From an uncultured Bacilli bacterium (GTDB lineage: Bacteria > Bacillota_I > Bacilli_A > RF39 > UBA660): a stretch of DNA of 64,000 nucleotides. Below the pieces are notes generated by a model. That model was given only the letters and a program-made list of their open reading frames with translations. It made no database searches and was not told where the DNA came from. Positions 9,185-18,516 of this stretch are shown here, piece after piece. The position numbers were made by a program, and so were the translations under genes. How positions within the stretch are numbered: the stretch's first letter is position 1; each line of letters starts with the position of its first letter. The stretch lies in the NCBI GenBank assembly GCA_934183165.1, contig CAKPRZ010000001.1:62001-126000 (forward strand). The letters run 5' to 3'.

Positions 9185-11713
9185 TTATTTTCTTAAAACA
9201 GGTCCTTCGTATTCTTGCTCTTGTGCTTCAAATAATTCTTTTAACGCTTCTTTTGCAAGTTCTTCATAATAACTTGTATTTACATGTGGTGTTGCATATG
9301 ATTCTGATTGAGAATTAACACCGGATCTAGTTTCATATCCATCATAATTTTCATCATATATATCATCGCCAAAATCAGAGTCTTCTGGTCCAGCTAAATT
9401 TGGATCATCAATAACATTATCAGATGGCTTTTCTGATTCTATTGGTGTATCATCTTTAAAATCATTTTTATTGTCGTTATTATTATTGTTGTTATTATTA
9501 TTGTTGTTATTATTATTGTTGCTATTATTGTTATTACTATTGTTATTTTTATTATTATTTTTGCTTTCTGCTTGTTTTTGAGCTTCTTTATATAAGTCTT
9601 CTGCTTCTTTTCTAGTAATAGCACCTTGACTAACTGCTGAATTTAACTTTTGATTAATACCATTTAGCCATCCACTCTTGTATGCTTCAGCCATTTCTCC
9701 AGTATAACCTCTTTTTGATAAATCTTTCGAAAGTCTTGCTTGAATTTGAGAATCTGAAGATGTAATTCTTTCATTATTAAATGCATATGCTGCTTGAGCT
9801 ATATCAGATAAAGTACCTTGTGTTGGAACCTTACTAACTGCATTTGGATTAATTCTATTATATATATCAGCATGACTATATGCACCTTTTTCTTCTGCAT
9901 AATTAGTTGCATCTGTCCATCCAGCCTTAGCTGCAGTCGCTTTATCTCCTTTGTAGGTATTCTTATCTATTTGAACTTCATTAAAATCCTTTTCTTGTTT
10001 TTCTGCTTCTTTTCTTTCGCTTGGAGTTAAATCAGATTTATTAACTTTCTTAGAAGTTGTTGTTGTTGTATTACTGATAACCTTACCGTTTTTCTTTGCA
10101 AAATCAAGCTTTTGCTCAGCACTCATCTTGTCCCATTCATCTTTTGAAACGGAAGTGCCAGTATATGTTTCTATTTTTTCTACTCCTCTAATTCTATTGT
10201 TATATAAGATATCATCTTTAACTTCAATATAAGGTCCAAGTTCTCTATCAGCAGCATTTTTAACTTGATTATATACAGGAACATTATTTTCTTTATTTTC
10301 TAATTCTACATACTCTTCATATGTCATTTGCCCTGATAGTATCTTTTCTGATGATTTTACATCTTTTTTATCTAAAGCTGTTGATGCTAGTGCAACCTTA
10401 GTAACCATTTGTTGATTAGCTAATGGAGTAATTATATCAGAAGATATATGTTCTCTCATGGCTGCTATTGTACAACTACCTTTCTCGGCAGTGTCTAACA
10501 TATCTTTTAATTTTTCACCACTTTGAATTTGTGATGCTTTATTATCACGATACTCTTCATCTAAAGTACCAGGTTCTGAAGTTACTTTTAAATAATGACT
10601 GTATTTTTCTTCAACATTGGCATCATAATAACCTCTAACCATATTTAACATTAAATGTTTAACATATTTTTCAGTAGATTTATCCATTTTTGAATCATTG
10701 GCACCATTAATACCATGAATATAAGAGTATCCAAATGTTCTAATTAATCTATCAGCAGCATCAGTAGTTTGATTTTTATTAAATTCTACTAACTTGCCTT
10801 CCAAATCTTCAAACCAAGTTCTGTTTTCTTTGTCTGTTATCAATGTAGAAACAGTGCTAGGCGCTTTTCCATTCATAGCATACAAACTCATTTTAGATAC
10901 AAAGTTGTAATAATTTTCTTCAATAGCCTGTGCATCTAATTCTTGAAGCCCAAAGATTGAGAATAATTCTTCACCACTATAGTTATTTAATACTAACATA
11001 GCTGACGATACTTCATCATAAGTAAATTGTAATACTGCATTATCCTTTTTATCTGCTTCTAATGCAAATACAGATTCATCTTTTGCCAACTTATTCAATT
11101 GTTCTGTAACATCATATGCAGTTTGTGAGAACTTTCTTAATTCACTATCTTCAGGTAAAGCTTTCATAAGTTCATCAAATGATGCTGTATTAAAATCTAT
11201 GTTTTTATTTGTTGACTTTCCATTACGTTTAGAACATTGTGAAAGCGTTACAGCTAATGCACCGGTTACACCAGCTACAGCTGCTGTAGTAACTGCAATT
11301 GTTTTAATAGTTTTTCTCTTATTTTTATCTTTACGTATAGAATTAATGTCTTCATCATCTTTTTCTTCTTCATCATCAAATGTTGGTTCAGTATCAGGAG
11401 AAATATCAGCTATTGAATCAATATCCGAAGGGAATTTTACAATTAAACTATCCCTAGTAAATTCTGTTTCTAAATTTTCTGCTTCTTTACTGTTTTCAGG
11501 AACAATCTCTAAATGTCCCATTGCTATTAACTGATTTAAGAAATCAGGAGATGAAGTATCAAGACCAAATTCATTTGCAAAATCTATAATCATTTGATCA
11601 TGGACTTTAAAGTCATATGGTACCTTTTTTAGACCATCATCAGTATGAACATATGCATATTTTGGATTATTAGATTCATTATTTACAATTGAAATTTTAT
11701 TTATTTTATCCAT
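9185..11713 (-). CDS. Large single-pass membrane protein with Asn-rich segment, function unknown
   Basis: 842 residues, family not recognised. About 135 N-terminal residues look cytoplasmic with an acidic patch (EEEKDDED), then a basic stop and one membrane span at about 136-158 (KTIAVTTAAVAGVTGALAV). The roughly 680 residues after it, helical and charged, would be outside. Residues about 715-748 are almost pure Asn with a few Lys and Ser, encoded by AAT/AAC repeats, followed by an acidic, Tyr-rich tail. No signal peptide and no sorting motif. It is 17 bases after the Ig-repeat protein gene, so the two likely form one envelope-protein transcript with the upstream smr-like gene. Confidence 0.75.
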   Translation of the reverse strand: MDKINKISIVNNESNNPKYAYVHTDDGLKKVPYDFKVHDQMIIDFANEFGLDTSSPDFLNQLIAMGHLEIVPENSKEAENLETEFTRDSLIVKFPSDIDSIADISPDTEPTFDDEEEKDDEDINSIRKDKNKRKTIKTIAVTTAAVAGVTGALAVTLSQCSKRNGKSTNKNIDFNTASFDELMKALPEDSELRKFSQTAYDVTEQLNKLAKDESVFALEADKKDNAVLQFTYDEVSSAMLVLNNYSGEELFSIFGLQELDAQAIEENYYNFVSKMSLYAMNGKAPSTVSTLITDKENRTWFEDLEGKLVEFNKNQTTDAADRLIRTFGYSYIHGINGANDSKMDKSTEKYVKHLMLNMVRGYYDANVEEKYSHYLKVTSEPGTLDEEYRDNKASQIQSGEKLKDMLDTAEKGSCTIAAMREHISSDIITPLANQQMVTKVALASTALDKKDVKSSEKILSGQMTYEEYVELENKENNVPVYNQVKNAADRELGPYIEVKDDILYNNRIRGVEKIETYTGTSVSKDEWDKMSAEQKLDFAKKNGKVISNTTTTTSKKVNKSDLTPSERKEAEKQEKDFNEVQIDKNTYKGDKATAAKAGWTDATNYAEEKGAYSHADIYNRINPNAVSKVPTQGTLSDIAQAAYAFNNERITSSDSQIQARLSKDLSKRGYTGEMAEAYKSGWLNGINQKLNSAVSQGAITRKEAEDLYKEAQKQAESKNNNKNNNSNNNNSNNNNNNNNNNNNNNNDNKNDFKDDTPIESEKPSDNVIDDPNLAGPEDSDFGDDIYDENYDGYETRSGVNSQSESYATPHVNTSYYEELAKEALKELFEAQEQEYEGPVLRK
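9471..9570. repeat. AAY trinucleotide tract encoding poly-Asn
   Basis: On the coding (minus) strand a run of AAC/AAT codons with few interruptions. In-frame slippage would change Asn number without a frameshift. Shorter tracts of the same kind end the genes at 34167 and 40289. Confidence 0.85.
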
Positions 11714-11730
11714 ATATTATCACTTCACTC

Positions 11731-14058
11731 CTAACCTTTTACTCTTTTATTACCAGTCATTTTATATCCTTGGCTTATTAATGAAGAATCATTTTGAATT
11801 GTACTCCATTTTGTAGATGAGCCAGCTTTCTTAATTAATGTACGAGTTTTATATCTATAACTATATACATCTTTGAATTTCTCTTTTCTTGTTTCCTCAT
11901 AACCGATTACCTTAGTATAAGTACTGAATGAATATGTTTTCTTTGTTTCATATCCAGTACATGTTACTTTAACACCTGTTGATAAAGTAATTGTATCAGT
12001 AGCAGTTACAGTACCAGCAGTTCTTGTATATACTTTAAATAATTTATAAGGAGTTGAATTACATTCGCTACCACATGCATTCCAATTCATTCCTGCATAT
12101 ACGTATTTAGTAGTTAAAGTGTCAGCTGGTTTTTCTTTTTTAGATATAGTTTTTAAATATGTCCATCCATCGTTAGATCCAACCTTAACAGCATATGTAA
12201 TATTTTTGTTTGTTGTTGTACGATAATAATTATATCCTTTACATACTTTTTCTGTTAATGATGCTGATTCTTTTATAACAGTACCATAAATTGGAGCCCC
12301 AACATTATATTCATATCCATCGGATACTTGTTTCTTTCCTAAATCTTCTGTTATTTTAGTATCTGTTTTTCCAAACTTAGGTGGATTTGATGGATTATAT
12401 GTTTTTGTTGTCCATCCACTCCAATTACTATATTCATTATCCCAAGTTTTTAAATACTCATATTCATAAGTTATATCTTTTTTAATTACTTTAATACTAC
12501 ATACATTTGTATTTCCAGCATTATCTTTTACATATCCATAGATTGTATGAGTTCCATTTGCAGTAATCTTGTATGTTGCATTATTTTTATATGTAGTTGA
12601 TTTTCCAAGTCCAAACGAATTCATTCCACTTGTTGCATCATATTTTGACTTAAAGCCAATTACTACATTACTTGTATAATGTCCATCATTATATGTACCC
12701 CTTTGAACATCCAAACTACAATTTGGCTTTGTAGCATCTCTCTTTACTGAAATACTACATACTGCTGTATTTCCTTTCGAATCTTTTACATATCCATATA
12801 CATTTTTTGATCCGTCTTGACTTATTGTATAAGTATTTTTACCATTATAATTTGTACTAGTACCTATTCCATAAGCTGTTATCCTAGCTCCATTTGTTGT
12901 TTTCTTAGAAGCAAAGCTAATTCCAACATTACTTACATACCAGTTATTATCACCTTTTTTACCTGATGATATTGTTAAACTACAAGATGGTTCAGAGTAT
13001 TTACTTGGCTCTGTTTTTTCTTTAGTAACACTTAAGTCACATACAGCTTTATTACCAGCTCTATCTATAACATAACCATACACTTTTGTTGTTCCATTTT
13101 TAGTTACTACATAACTTGTTGATTTGTTATAAAGTGGTTTTGTTGCTGTTGTTACTCCATAATTTGAAATACCACTAGTTGCATCAACTCTACTATTAAA
13201 TCCAACTTTTACATTTGATATATAATTGCCATTTGAATTCTTAGTTCCTGATAATACAGCTAAGCTACAACTTGGTTTTTTAGTATCTCTTTTAACTGCA
13301 ACACTACATACAGCTGTTTTTCCTTTTGAATCTTTTACATATCCATATACTTTTGTCGTTCCATCAGATGTAACTTTGTAACTTGTTTTTCCATTATAAT
13401 TTTTACTAGTACCTATTCCATAAGATGTTATCTTGGCACCTTTTGTTGTTGATTTTGATTTAAATCTTACTGTTACATCACCAACATACCAACCATTTTC
13501 TCCACGTTTACCATCACTAATTTCTAGAACACATGAAGGTCCTCCTGATGAAGTTGGTTTTGGTGTTGGATTTGATTTTCCACCACCTGTACCTTTTGAA
13601 GGTGTAGTTGGTTCTTCTTCTTTTTCACAAATTGCTGACTCACAATATGAATAGCATCCTAAGTGTACTATAATGTAATCTTCCTCTTCACTACATTTTA
13701 AATACACTTTCATCTCATATTCATTTTCCATTTTAGTTAGTTTTACATATGAGTTTCTTGTATCACATGATTTACCATTTTTATCTTTAAATGGTAAAAG
13801 TAATTTCATATCAAGCATTTCTTGCAATGTTAAAGTAACAGAATCTCCCACATTCTGTGGTAACCTTTCTGTTGTAAAATAGCTTATTGCAGCATCTTTC
13901 ATTTCTCCAACATTAGCACTAAATATTTTACTATTTAAACCCGTTAAATCTGGTATTGGTAATAACCATACCAATAATAATACAAAGACAATTATTAAAA
14001 TTAATTTTAATAAGAATTCCTTTAAAGGAAAGCTTCTTCTTTCTTCTTCTTCGTACAT
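11731..14058 (-). CDS. Membrane-anchored surface protein with four Ig-like repeats
   Basis: 775 residues. Membrane span at about 13-33 after an acidic/basic start, then a domain (50-140) with GEMKDAAISYF. A Pro/Gly/Ser linker leads to four tandem repeats of about 85 residues at roughly 174-259, 262-346, 357-442 and 446-527. Each begins with a PSC-L or NCSL motif and ends with VYGYVKD-GN-VCS, so each carries one Cys at both ends, suggesting one internal disulphide per unit. The last 240 residues are Tyr/Thr/Lys-rich and unlike the repeats. Likely an adhesin or envelope scaffold. It is one base after the Smr gene. Exact family name unknown. Confidence 0.75.
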   Translation of the reverse strand: MYEEEERRSFPLKEFLLKLILIIVFVLLLVWLLPIPDLTGLNSKIFSANVGEMKDAAISYFTTERLPQNVGDSVTLTLQEMLDMKLLLPFKDKNGKSCDTRNSYVKLTKMENEYEMKVYLKCSEEEDYIIVHLGCYSYCESAICEKEEEPTTPSKGTGGGKSNPTPKPTSSGGPSCVLEISDGKRGENGWYVGDVTVRFKSKSTTKGAKITSYGIGTSKNYNGKTSYKVTSDGTTKVYGYVKDSKGKTAVCSVAVKRDTKKPSCSLAVLSGTKNSNGNYISNVKVGFNSRVDATSGISNYGVTTATKPLYNKSTSYVVTKNGTTKVYGYVIDRAGNKAVCDLSVTKEKTEPSKYSEPSCSLTISSGKKGDNNWYVSNVGISFASKKTTNGARITAYGIGTSTNYNGKNTYTISQDGSKNVYGYVKDSKGNTAVCSISVKRDATKPNCSLDVQRGTYNDGHYTSNVVIGFKSKYDATSGMNSFGLGKSTTYKNNATYKITANGTHTIYGYVKDNAGNTNVCSIKVIKKDITYEYEYLKTWDNEYSNWSGWTTKTYNPSNPPKFGKTDTKITEDLGKKQVSDGYEYNVGAPIYGTVIKESASLTEKVCKGYNYYRTTTNKNITYAVKVGSNDGWTYLKTISKKEKPADTLTTKYVYAGMNWNACGSECNSTPYKLFKVYTRTAGTVTATDTITLSTGVKVTCTGYETKKTYSFSTYTKVIGYEETRKEKFKDVYSYRYKTRTLIKKAGSSTKWSTIQNDSSLISQGYKMTGNKRVKG

Positions 14059-14059
14059 A

Positions 14060-14365
14060 TCAGTATCCCCCTCTCACTTGTGGTGTATTATAACACTTTT
14101 TATTATTTTTGTCAATCGAATTATTAATTTCAACTACTGTGCATCCTACATTAAAATTATCTAAATAAAATTTACTCACTAATCTATTTCTTTTCAATTC
14201 ATTATGCACTTCCTTTTTTAATATACCTTGACCAATTCCATGAACAATAAGAACTTTTTTATTTTTCATGCGATAATTATCAGTAATAAAATCTTTTACT
14301 AATATTCTTGCAACATCTTTTGTTTCACCATGTAAATCAAGGCTAGGAATATTATCACTAAACAT
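14060..14365 (-). CDS. Stand-alone Smr-domain protein
   Basis: 101 residues. The Smr core is visible as LDLHGET at residues 9-15 and VLIVHGIGQGILKKEV near 38-54. Smr domains are nucleases or nucleic-acid binders, found at the C-terminus of MutS2 or alone. This copy has no MutS part. The last 20 residues are basic and not part of the fold. It precedes the Ig-repeat gene by one base, an odd partnership that may only reflect shared transcription. Confidence 0.85.
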   Translation of the reverse strand: MFSDNIPSLDLHGETKDVARILVKDFITDNYRMKNKKVLIVHGIGQGILKKEVHNELKRNRLVSKFYLDNFNVGCTVVEINNSIDKNNKKCYNTPQVRGGY

Positions 14366-14472
14366 TATACTATTCCACCCTGTTTAATTATATCAAAAAT
14401 ATTAAATAGTTAAAAGATGTTTTTAGAAAAAATATAAAGGAATATAAAAAATCATATTCACTACTAAAGAAT

Positions 14473-14513
14473 AAAAAAAGAGATGATTTTAGCAGTTAAA
14501 CATTTAAAATCAT
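14473..14513 (-). terminator. Terminator after the SDR gene
   Basis: ATGATTTTA/TAAAATCAT arms at 14483-14491 and 14505-14513. Read leftward the stem is followed by CTC and seven T. The rest of the 14366-14585 spacer shows no gene. Confidence 0.8.
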
Positions 14514-14585
14514 TCTTATTTTGATATTTTGCTTCTACTTTGAATCTGCTGAAAATTGTATTTTTTAACTATTTAATTTATATTA

Positions 14586-15614
14586 TTATTTATTTTTATC
14601 TTTTTTATACTTTTTATTTATCCACTCAACAGTATCCCTTATTGTATCTTTCATATTTCTATTTTTAAATTCTAACTTTTCTTTAGCTTTTTCATTACTA
14701 AAATTAGCATTAGAAGATAATGTATATAGTGAATACTTTGTAAAAAGTGGAGTTTGTTTCTTTAAATTATAATATACTTCAAATAAAGGTGCTATTAATT
14801 TTGCAAGACCTATTGGTAATACAATTTTAATCTTTTTTCTTCCTTGCACATCACAAATTAAATCACATAATTCCTTAATTGTTATATATCTATTTGATAA
14901 GATATAGCATTCACCATTAGTACCATTTTTACAAGCACTAATAACACCATCTGCTACATCTCTTACATCGACAAAATCATATCCACCTTTTACACAAGCA
15001 AATAACTTGCCATTTGTAACTTCTTTTACTAGTTGTGTTAAGTGACTATTGCCAAAATCATTTGGACCTATAATACCAGATGGATGAATTATACAAGCGT
15101 TTAAATTTTTGCTCTTTACTGCATCAATTACATACCTTGCAGCTTTTGCTTTTGTTTTTGCATATAACCCCTCGACATTATCAGGATTAAAATTAGTTAT
15201 CTCTGTTATTAATCCATTGTTAGGTTGTTCTGGGATTGCATGAACACTACTAATATAGATAAGTTTTGCTTTTGACTCTATTACCTTATCTACTATATTT
15301 TTAGTTCCATTAACATTAACATTATAAACAAGTGGATTGTATTTTGATTTTATATATACTACTGCAGCACAATGAATTACAAAAACTTCTTTTCCATCAG
15401 TGTTTTCAAAAATTGATGATAAAGTTTCTTTTTTAGTTACATCACCATAGTATATTTTACATTTTAATTTTTCTAGTGATTTAATAGAATCACCTTTTAA
15501 TACAAAAGCCCTAATTTCATTATCAGCATCTTGCTCTAGCTTTCTTATAATGTTATTACCTAAAAAACCATTTGCTCCTGTTATTATATAGATCTTTTTC
15601 ACAATATTTATCAT
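14586..15614 (-). CDS. NAD(P)-dependent epimerase/reductase of the extended SDR family
   Basis: About 342 residues. Rossmann motif TGANGFLG near the start, CAAVV as in the NAG/CAA motif, and the catalytic pair YAKTK near residue 155, with SSVH as the active-site Ser. IHPSGIIGPND resembles dihydroflavonol-4-reductase-like and sugar-nucleotide epimerases. Substrate not visible. The start is placed at the ATG at 15614, with GGGG five bases upstream; a GTG six bases further up is less likely. It has its own terminator and stands alone. Confidence 0.8.
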   Translation of the reverse strand: MINIVKKIYIITGANGFLGNNIIRKLEQDADNEIRAFVLKGDSIKSLEKLKCKIYYGDVTKKETLSSIFENTDGKEVFVIHCAAVVYIKSKYNPLVYNVNVNGTKNIVDKVIESKAKLIYISSVHAIPEQPNNGLITEITNFNPDNVEGLYAKTKAKAARYVIDAVKSKNLNACIIHPSGIIGPNDFGNSHLTQLVKEVTNGKLFACVKGGYDFVDVRDVADGVISACKNGTNGECYILSNRYITIKELCDLICDVQGRKKIKIVLPIGLAKLIAPLFEVYYNLKKQTPLFTKYSLYTLSSNANFSNEKAKEKLEFKNRNMKDTIRDTVEWINKKYKKDKNK

Positions 15615-15685
15615 AACCACCCCATTCTAAAAAATAAATCTAATATCTCTTTTATATAATTATACCACAAGTTCACGATTGTTTT

Positions 15686-15754
15686 TTAAGAAGTATATGG
15701 ATAGCAAAATAAAAAAGATATTTCTTTAGTTGAAATACCTTTTGGCCTTCCCAT
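15686..15754 (-). CDS. Possible 22-codon mini-gene ending in a terminator
   Basis: ATG at 15754 with GGGAG eight bases upstream opens a 22-residue frame beginning MGRPKGISTKEIS and stopping at 15686. The codons for GIST-KEIS form a hairpin (GGTATTTC/GAAATATC) followed by TTTTTTATTTT. It may be a truncated remnant of a longer MGRPK-type gene, or a small transcript with attenuation. The surrounding spacer 15615-15952 holds nothing else except the terminator at 15787. Confidence 0.3.
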   Translation of the reverse strand: MGRPKGISTKEISFLFCYPYTS

Positions 15755-15786
15755 TTTATCATCTCCCTAATCTAAATTATAACAAG

Positions 15787-15822
15787 AAAAGTAGATCACA
15801 TCTTTTTTATATGTCTACTTTT
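15787..15822. terminator. Terminator downstream of the HAD gene
   Basis: AAAAGTAGA/TCTACTTTT arms (15787-15795, 15814-15822), extended inward by CACAT/ATG pairing. T runs on both sides allow use on either strand. Confidence 0.7.
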
Positions 15823-15952
15823 AATTTACCACTTCATCAAAATAATTTAATCCTCTTTTTTTATTTTTAACAATATAGAAGCTTAACTAATCCTGAACTT
15901 GTACATCCACATAAATTCTACTATATAATCTTCAATACTTTTTATAAAATTA

Positions 15953-16423
15953 TTATTCTGTAAATGAACTAGGATGATATGCTGTAATTCCTAATTCTTC
16001 TGCTTTTCTCAAAACATCCAATCTATCATCTACAAATACTGTTTGTTTTATATTAATGTTATAATGTTTACAGCATTCAATTATGACTTCTGGTTTCAAT
16101 AATGTAGAACATATAAAAAACACATTTTCTCTTTTTATATTTGGATAGTATTCAGATAACCATTTATATTTTTGCTCTATTTCATTATTAGTAACAAATG
16201 AACCCAATACAAAGATTTTATTACTATCCAAATTTTCTATAACTTTTTGCATTGTTTTTAGTGGTCTAGCTTTATAAAATAAATCATTAAACAATAAATC
16301 TTCAAGTGATTGACATCCTAGTTCAGAACATCCACCACCATATAGTCTATTTTTATATCTATACTCAGATAGTGTTCCATCAATATCAAAAAACACATAT
16401 TTTTCTTTTAACTTTTCAATCAT
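15953..16423 (-). CDS. HAD-superfamily hydrolase, small
   Basis: 156 residues, a minimal HAD fold. Motif I FFDIDGTLSEY (nucleophile Asp13), motif II LGSFVTN, motif III Lys in TLLKPEV, and motif IV VFVDDRLDVL. The lack of a large cap and the C-terminal EELGITAYHPSSF resemble small phosphatases that act on large or phosphoprotein substrates, or on nucleotides. The short insert with YGGGCSELGC contains two Cys. Substrate unknown. It has its own promoter region and terminator. Confidence 0.8.
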   Translation of the reverse strand: MIEKLKEKYVFFDIDGTLSEYRYKNRLYGGGCSELGCQSLEDLLFNDLFYKARPLKTMQKVIENLDSNKIFVLGSFVTNNEIEQKYKWLSEYYPNIKRENVFFICSTLLKPEVIIECCKHYNINIKQTVFVDDRLDVLRKAEELGITAYHPSSFTE

Positions 16424-16589
16424 ACTTACTACTCCTAACGTTATATTAAAACCAATATAGTTGTGCTACATTTTCAAAAATTTTATAAACTTTCATTGAG
16501 TAAAAATTAACAACATTATCTTTATTACTATATAATTATTTTAATTTTAACATACATAAATTTTTATTGCAAAGGTTTCATACAAAAAG

Positions 16590-16629
16590 CAAAAAAGGGA
16601 AAATTATCAAAACACTTTAATAATTTTCC
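16590..16629 (-). terminator. Terminator after the ASCH gene
   Basis: Arms GGAAAATTAT (16598-16607) and ATAATTTTCC (16620-16629), followed on the minus strand by CCTTTTTTGC. Confidence 0.85.
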
Positions 16630-16671
16630 ACTACTTTTTTAAGGCTATCAAATATATGAAGTATTCTAATT

Positions 16672-17007
16672 TTACTTTTTACTAATTAATGATATTTCAA
16701 TACCTAAAACTCCATATTCTTTTTCTTTTTCGGGAGAATAGTATTGATGCATTGCTTCAGTTTTTCTCTTTATTTCTTCTTCATTAGAAATTAACTTTCT
16801 AAACAAATTTTCAAATGTATCTTCCCTATATAATTCAACAACATCTACCAATAATTTTTCCTTTAAATCTGGTAATTTTGAAAATTCGATTTTGTCTTCA
16901 ATTTTTATTTGTTGTCTTTTTTCATCATACAATCTAAATTCGATTGTTTTTGTTCCATTTTTAATTCTTTCAAATGGGCTTTCATTCAATTTCATTTTGT
17001 GTAGCAT
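16672..17007 (-). CDS. ASCH-domain protein
   Basis: 111 residues. The family core is visible as MKLNESPFERIKNGTKTIEF followed by RLYDEKRQQIKIEDKIEF. ASCH proteins have a PUA-like beta barrel and bind RNA or hydrolyse modified nucleosides; which is true here cannot be told. The start is set at the ATG at 17007: GGAGG at 17018-17022 is ten bases upstream, while an ATG at 17016 lies only one base after it. Single-gene unit with its own terminator. Confidence 0.8.
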   Translation of the reverse strand: MLHKMKLNESPFERIKNGTKTIEFRLYDEKRQQIKIEDKIEFSKLPDLKEKLLVDVVELYREDTFENLFRKLISNEEEIKRKTEAMHQYYSPEKEKEYGVLGIEISLISKK

Positions 17008-17264
17008 ATATACCATACCTCCTACATTTATTTACAAAATAACCTTTACTTTTAAATTTGGCAAAAAGTCAAAGCCATTAAATAATTTAGTAATTAAACC
17101 AATATAATTGTACTATAAAATATTAAGTCATTCAATACTTCATCAAGATTCATCATTGGGTTATAAACTTATTTTCAAATGATATATCTTATGATATTAT
17201 AAAAGTAATGAGGAGACAATAAATCAAATCAGTTAAAAAATTATTGTTAAGGAGATGCTAATTT

Positions 17265-18239
17265 ATGGAAAAAAATATCGACAAAATCTATTATGATATG
17301 GAAAACTTTGAAAATAATGCAGCTATTGATACATTAAACAGAATGTATTTTGATAAAATAATTAATCCATATAAAAGCAGTGAAAAAATAATTGATATGC
17401 ATACCCATACTAATTACTCAGATGGCGATTTATCACCTCAAGAATTAATAAGATTGGCAATAGACAAAAGAGTTGGAACTCTAGCTATAACTGATCATGA
17501 TACTATTGAAGGAGTTAAAAAAATTAATAGAAATGAAAAGTTAATTGTAGATAGTGGAATAGAAATTATTAACGGTATTGAATTATCTACAAAAACCAAT
17601 AAAGGGGTTATGCATATCTTAGGTTATGATATTGATCTAAATAGCCAAGAATTAAATAGAAAAATGATAGAATTGAAAGATAACAGCATTGATTCAGTGT
17701 TATCAATAATGGAACAAATAAAAAGAGATTATGGAATTAGGTTTAGCTATGAAGATATAAAAGAATTAGTTAATGCTAACCATAATTTAGGTCGTCCAGA
17801 TTTAGCTAAGCTTTGTGTTAAATATGGATATGCAGCAACATCACAAGAAGCATTTTCCAAATATTTAATAGAAGCTTATAACAAAACAAGGCAAATTAGT
17901 AAATATTTACAGTATCAAGAATGTTTAGAACTAATAAATAATAGTGGTGGTATCCCAGTCCTAGCCCATCCAAAATCATTAGAATTATCAGAAAAAGAAT
18001 TTTTAATTACACTAAAAGATATGATTGATTGTGGATTAAAAGGTATTGAGGTATATCACTCAAGTCATTCACAAGAAGAAATGTCTTATTATTTAGAAAT
18101 AGCAAATAGATACAACCTATTAATAAGTGGTGGTAGCGATTTTCATGGTAAAACAATTAAACCTAATATTGACCTAGGTACAGGAAAAGACAATAATATC
18201 AAAATTAAAAAATTATCATTGCTTGATGCATTACATTAA
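17265..18239 (+). CDS. PHP-family phosphoesterase
   Basis: 324 residues. PHP motifs: MHTHTNYSDG (His46, His48), ITDHDTIEG (Asp77, His78, Asp79), IEIINGIELST, VLAHPKSL and GSDFHG near 284. The layout fits the nucleoside-3',5'-bisphosphate phosphatase/5'-3' RNase group (YciV/RNase AM-like) rather than DNA polymerase. An extra 40-residue N-terminal extension precedes the PHP core. AAGGAGATG stands before the ATG. Isolated gene with its own terminator. Confidence 0.85.
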   Translation: MEKNIDKIYYDMENFENNAAIDTLNRMYFDKIINPYKSSEKIIDMHTHTNYSDGDLSPQELIRLAIDKRVGTLAITDHDTIEGVKKINRNEKLIVDSGIEIINGIELSTKTNKGVMHILGYDIDLNSQELNRKMIELKDNSIDSVLSIMEQIKRDYGIRFSYEDIKELVNANHNLGRPDLAKLCVKYGYAATSQEAFSKYLIEAYNKTRQISKYLQYQECLELINNSGGIPVLAHPKSLELSEKEFLITLKDMIDCGLKGIEVYHSSHSQEEMSYYLEIANRYNLLISGGSDFHGKTIKPNIDLGTGKDNNIKIKKLSLLDALH

Positions 18240-18258
18240 TAATATTTAAGAAAACAAA

Positions 18259-18291
18259 AACAATCTAAATCATAATCTTAGATTGTTTTTT
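18259..18291 (+). terminator. Terminator of the PHP gene
   Basis: AACAATCTAA/TTAGATTGTT arms around a nine-base loop, followed by a T run. Confidence 0.9.
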
Positions 18292-18323
18292 AGTGGAAAA
18301 TATTTTGAGTTTACTAAATACTA

Positions 18324-18506
18324 TTATTTACAACATTCACATTTTGATTTGTTATCTTGACAACCGCATGTACAATCATCGTCGCAAGTGCAGTTTCCTT
18401 CTTCACATCCACAAGTACATTTTACATCTTCACAGGTACATTCCATACCTTCTTGGCATCCGCATGTACAAGTATCCATGCAAGTATTCTTTTCTTCTTC
18501 TTTCAT
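18324..18506 (-). CDS. Cys-rich metallothionein-like protein
   Basis: 60 residues, 17 of them Cys, arranged as repeats of CTCGC and CTC separated by acidic spacers (CTCGCQEGMECTCED, KCTCGCEEGNCTC, DCTCGCQDNK) and ending KCECCK. Such a protein would bind soft metals (Cu(I), Zn, Cd) in thiolate clusters in the cytoplasm. The start is the ATG at 18506, with GGAGG six bases upstream inside the end of the csoR-like gene; a longer frame from 18524 would swallow that site. Translational overlap with the CsoR-family gene supports a copper-type role. Known small bacterial metallothioneins contain His; none is here. Confidence 0.75.
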   Translation of the reverse strand: MKEEEKNTCMDTCTCGCQEGMECTCEDVKCTCGCEEGNCTCDDDCTCGCQDNKSKCECCK

Positions 18507-18516
18507 TATATCCCTC

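Noticed and set aside
9439..9624. Ile/Thr-rich minus-strand frame
   Set aside because: Shadow of the poly-Asn tract in another frame; low complexity.
11199..11534. Ser/Val-rich plus-strand frame opposite the 842-residue protein
   Set aside because: Antisense shadow; no ribosome site and no recognisable protein features.
12480..13560. Repeated DNA blocks inside the Ig-repeat gene
   Set aside because: Considered as a repeat array or CRISPR. Units of about 255-270 bases encode protein repeats; no short direct repeats with spacers.
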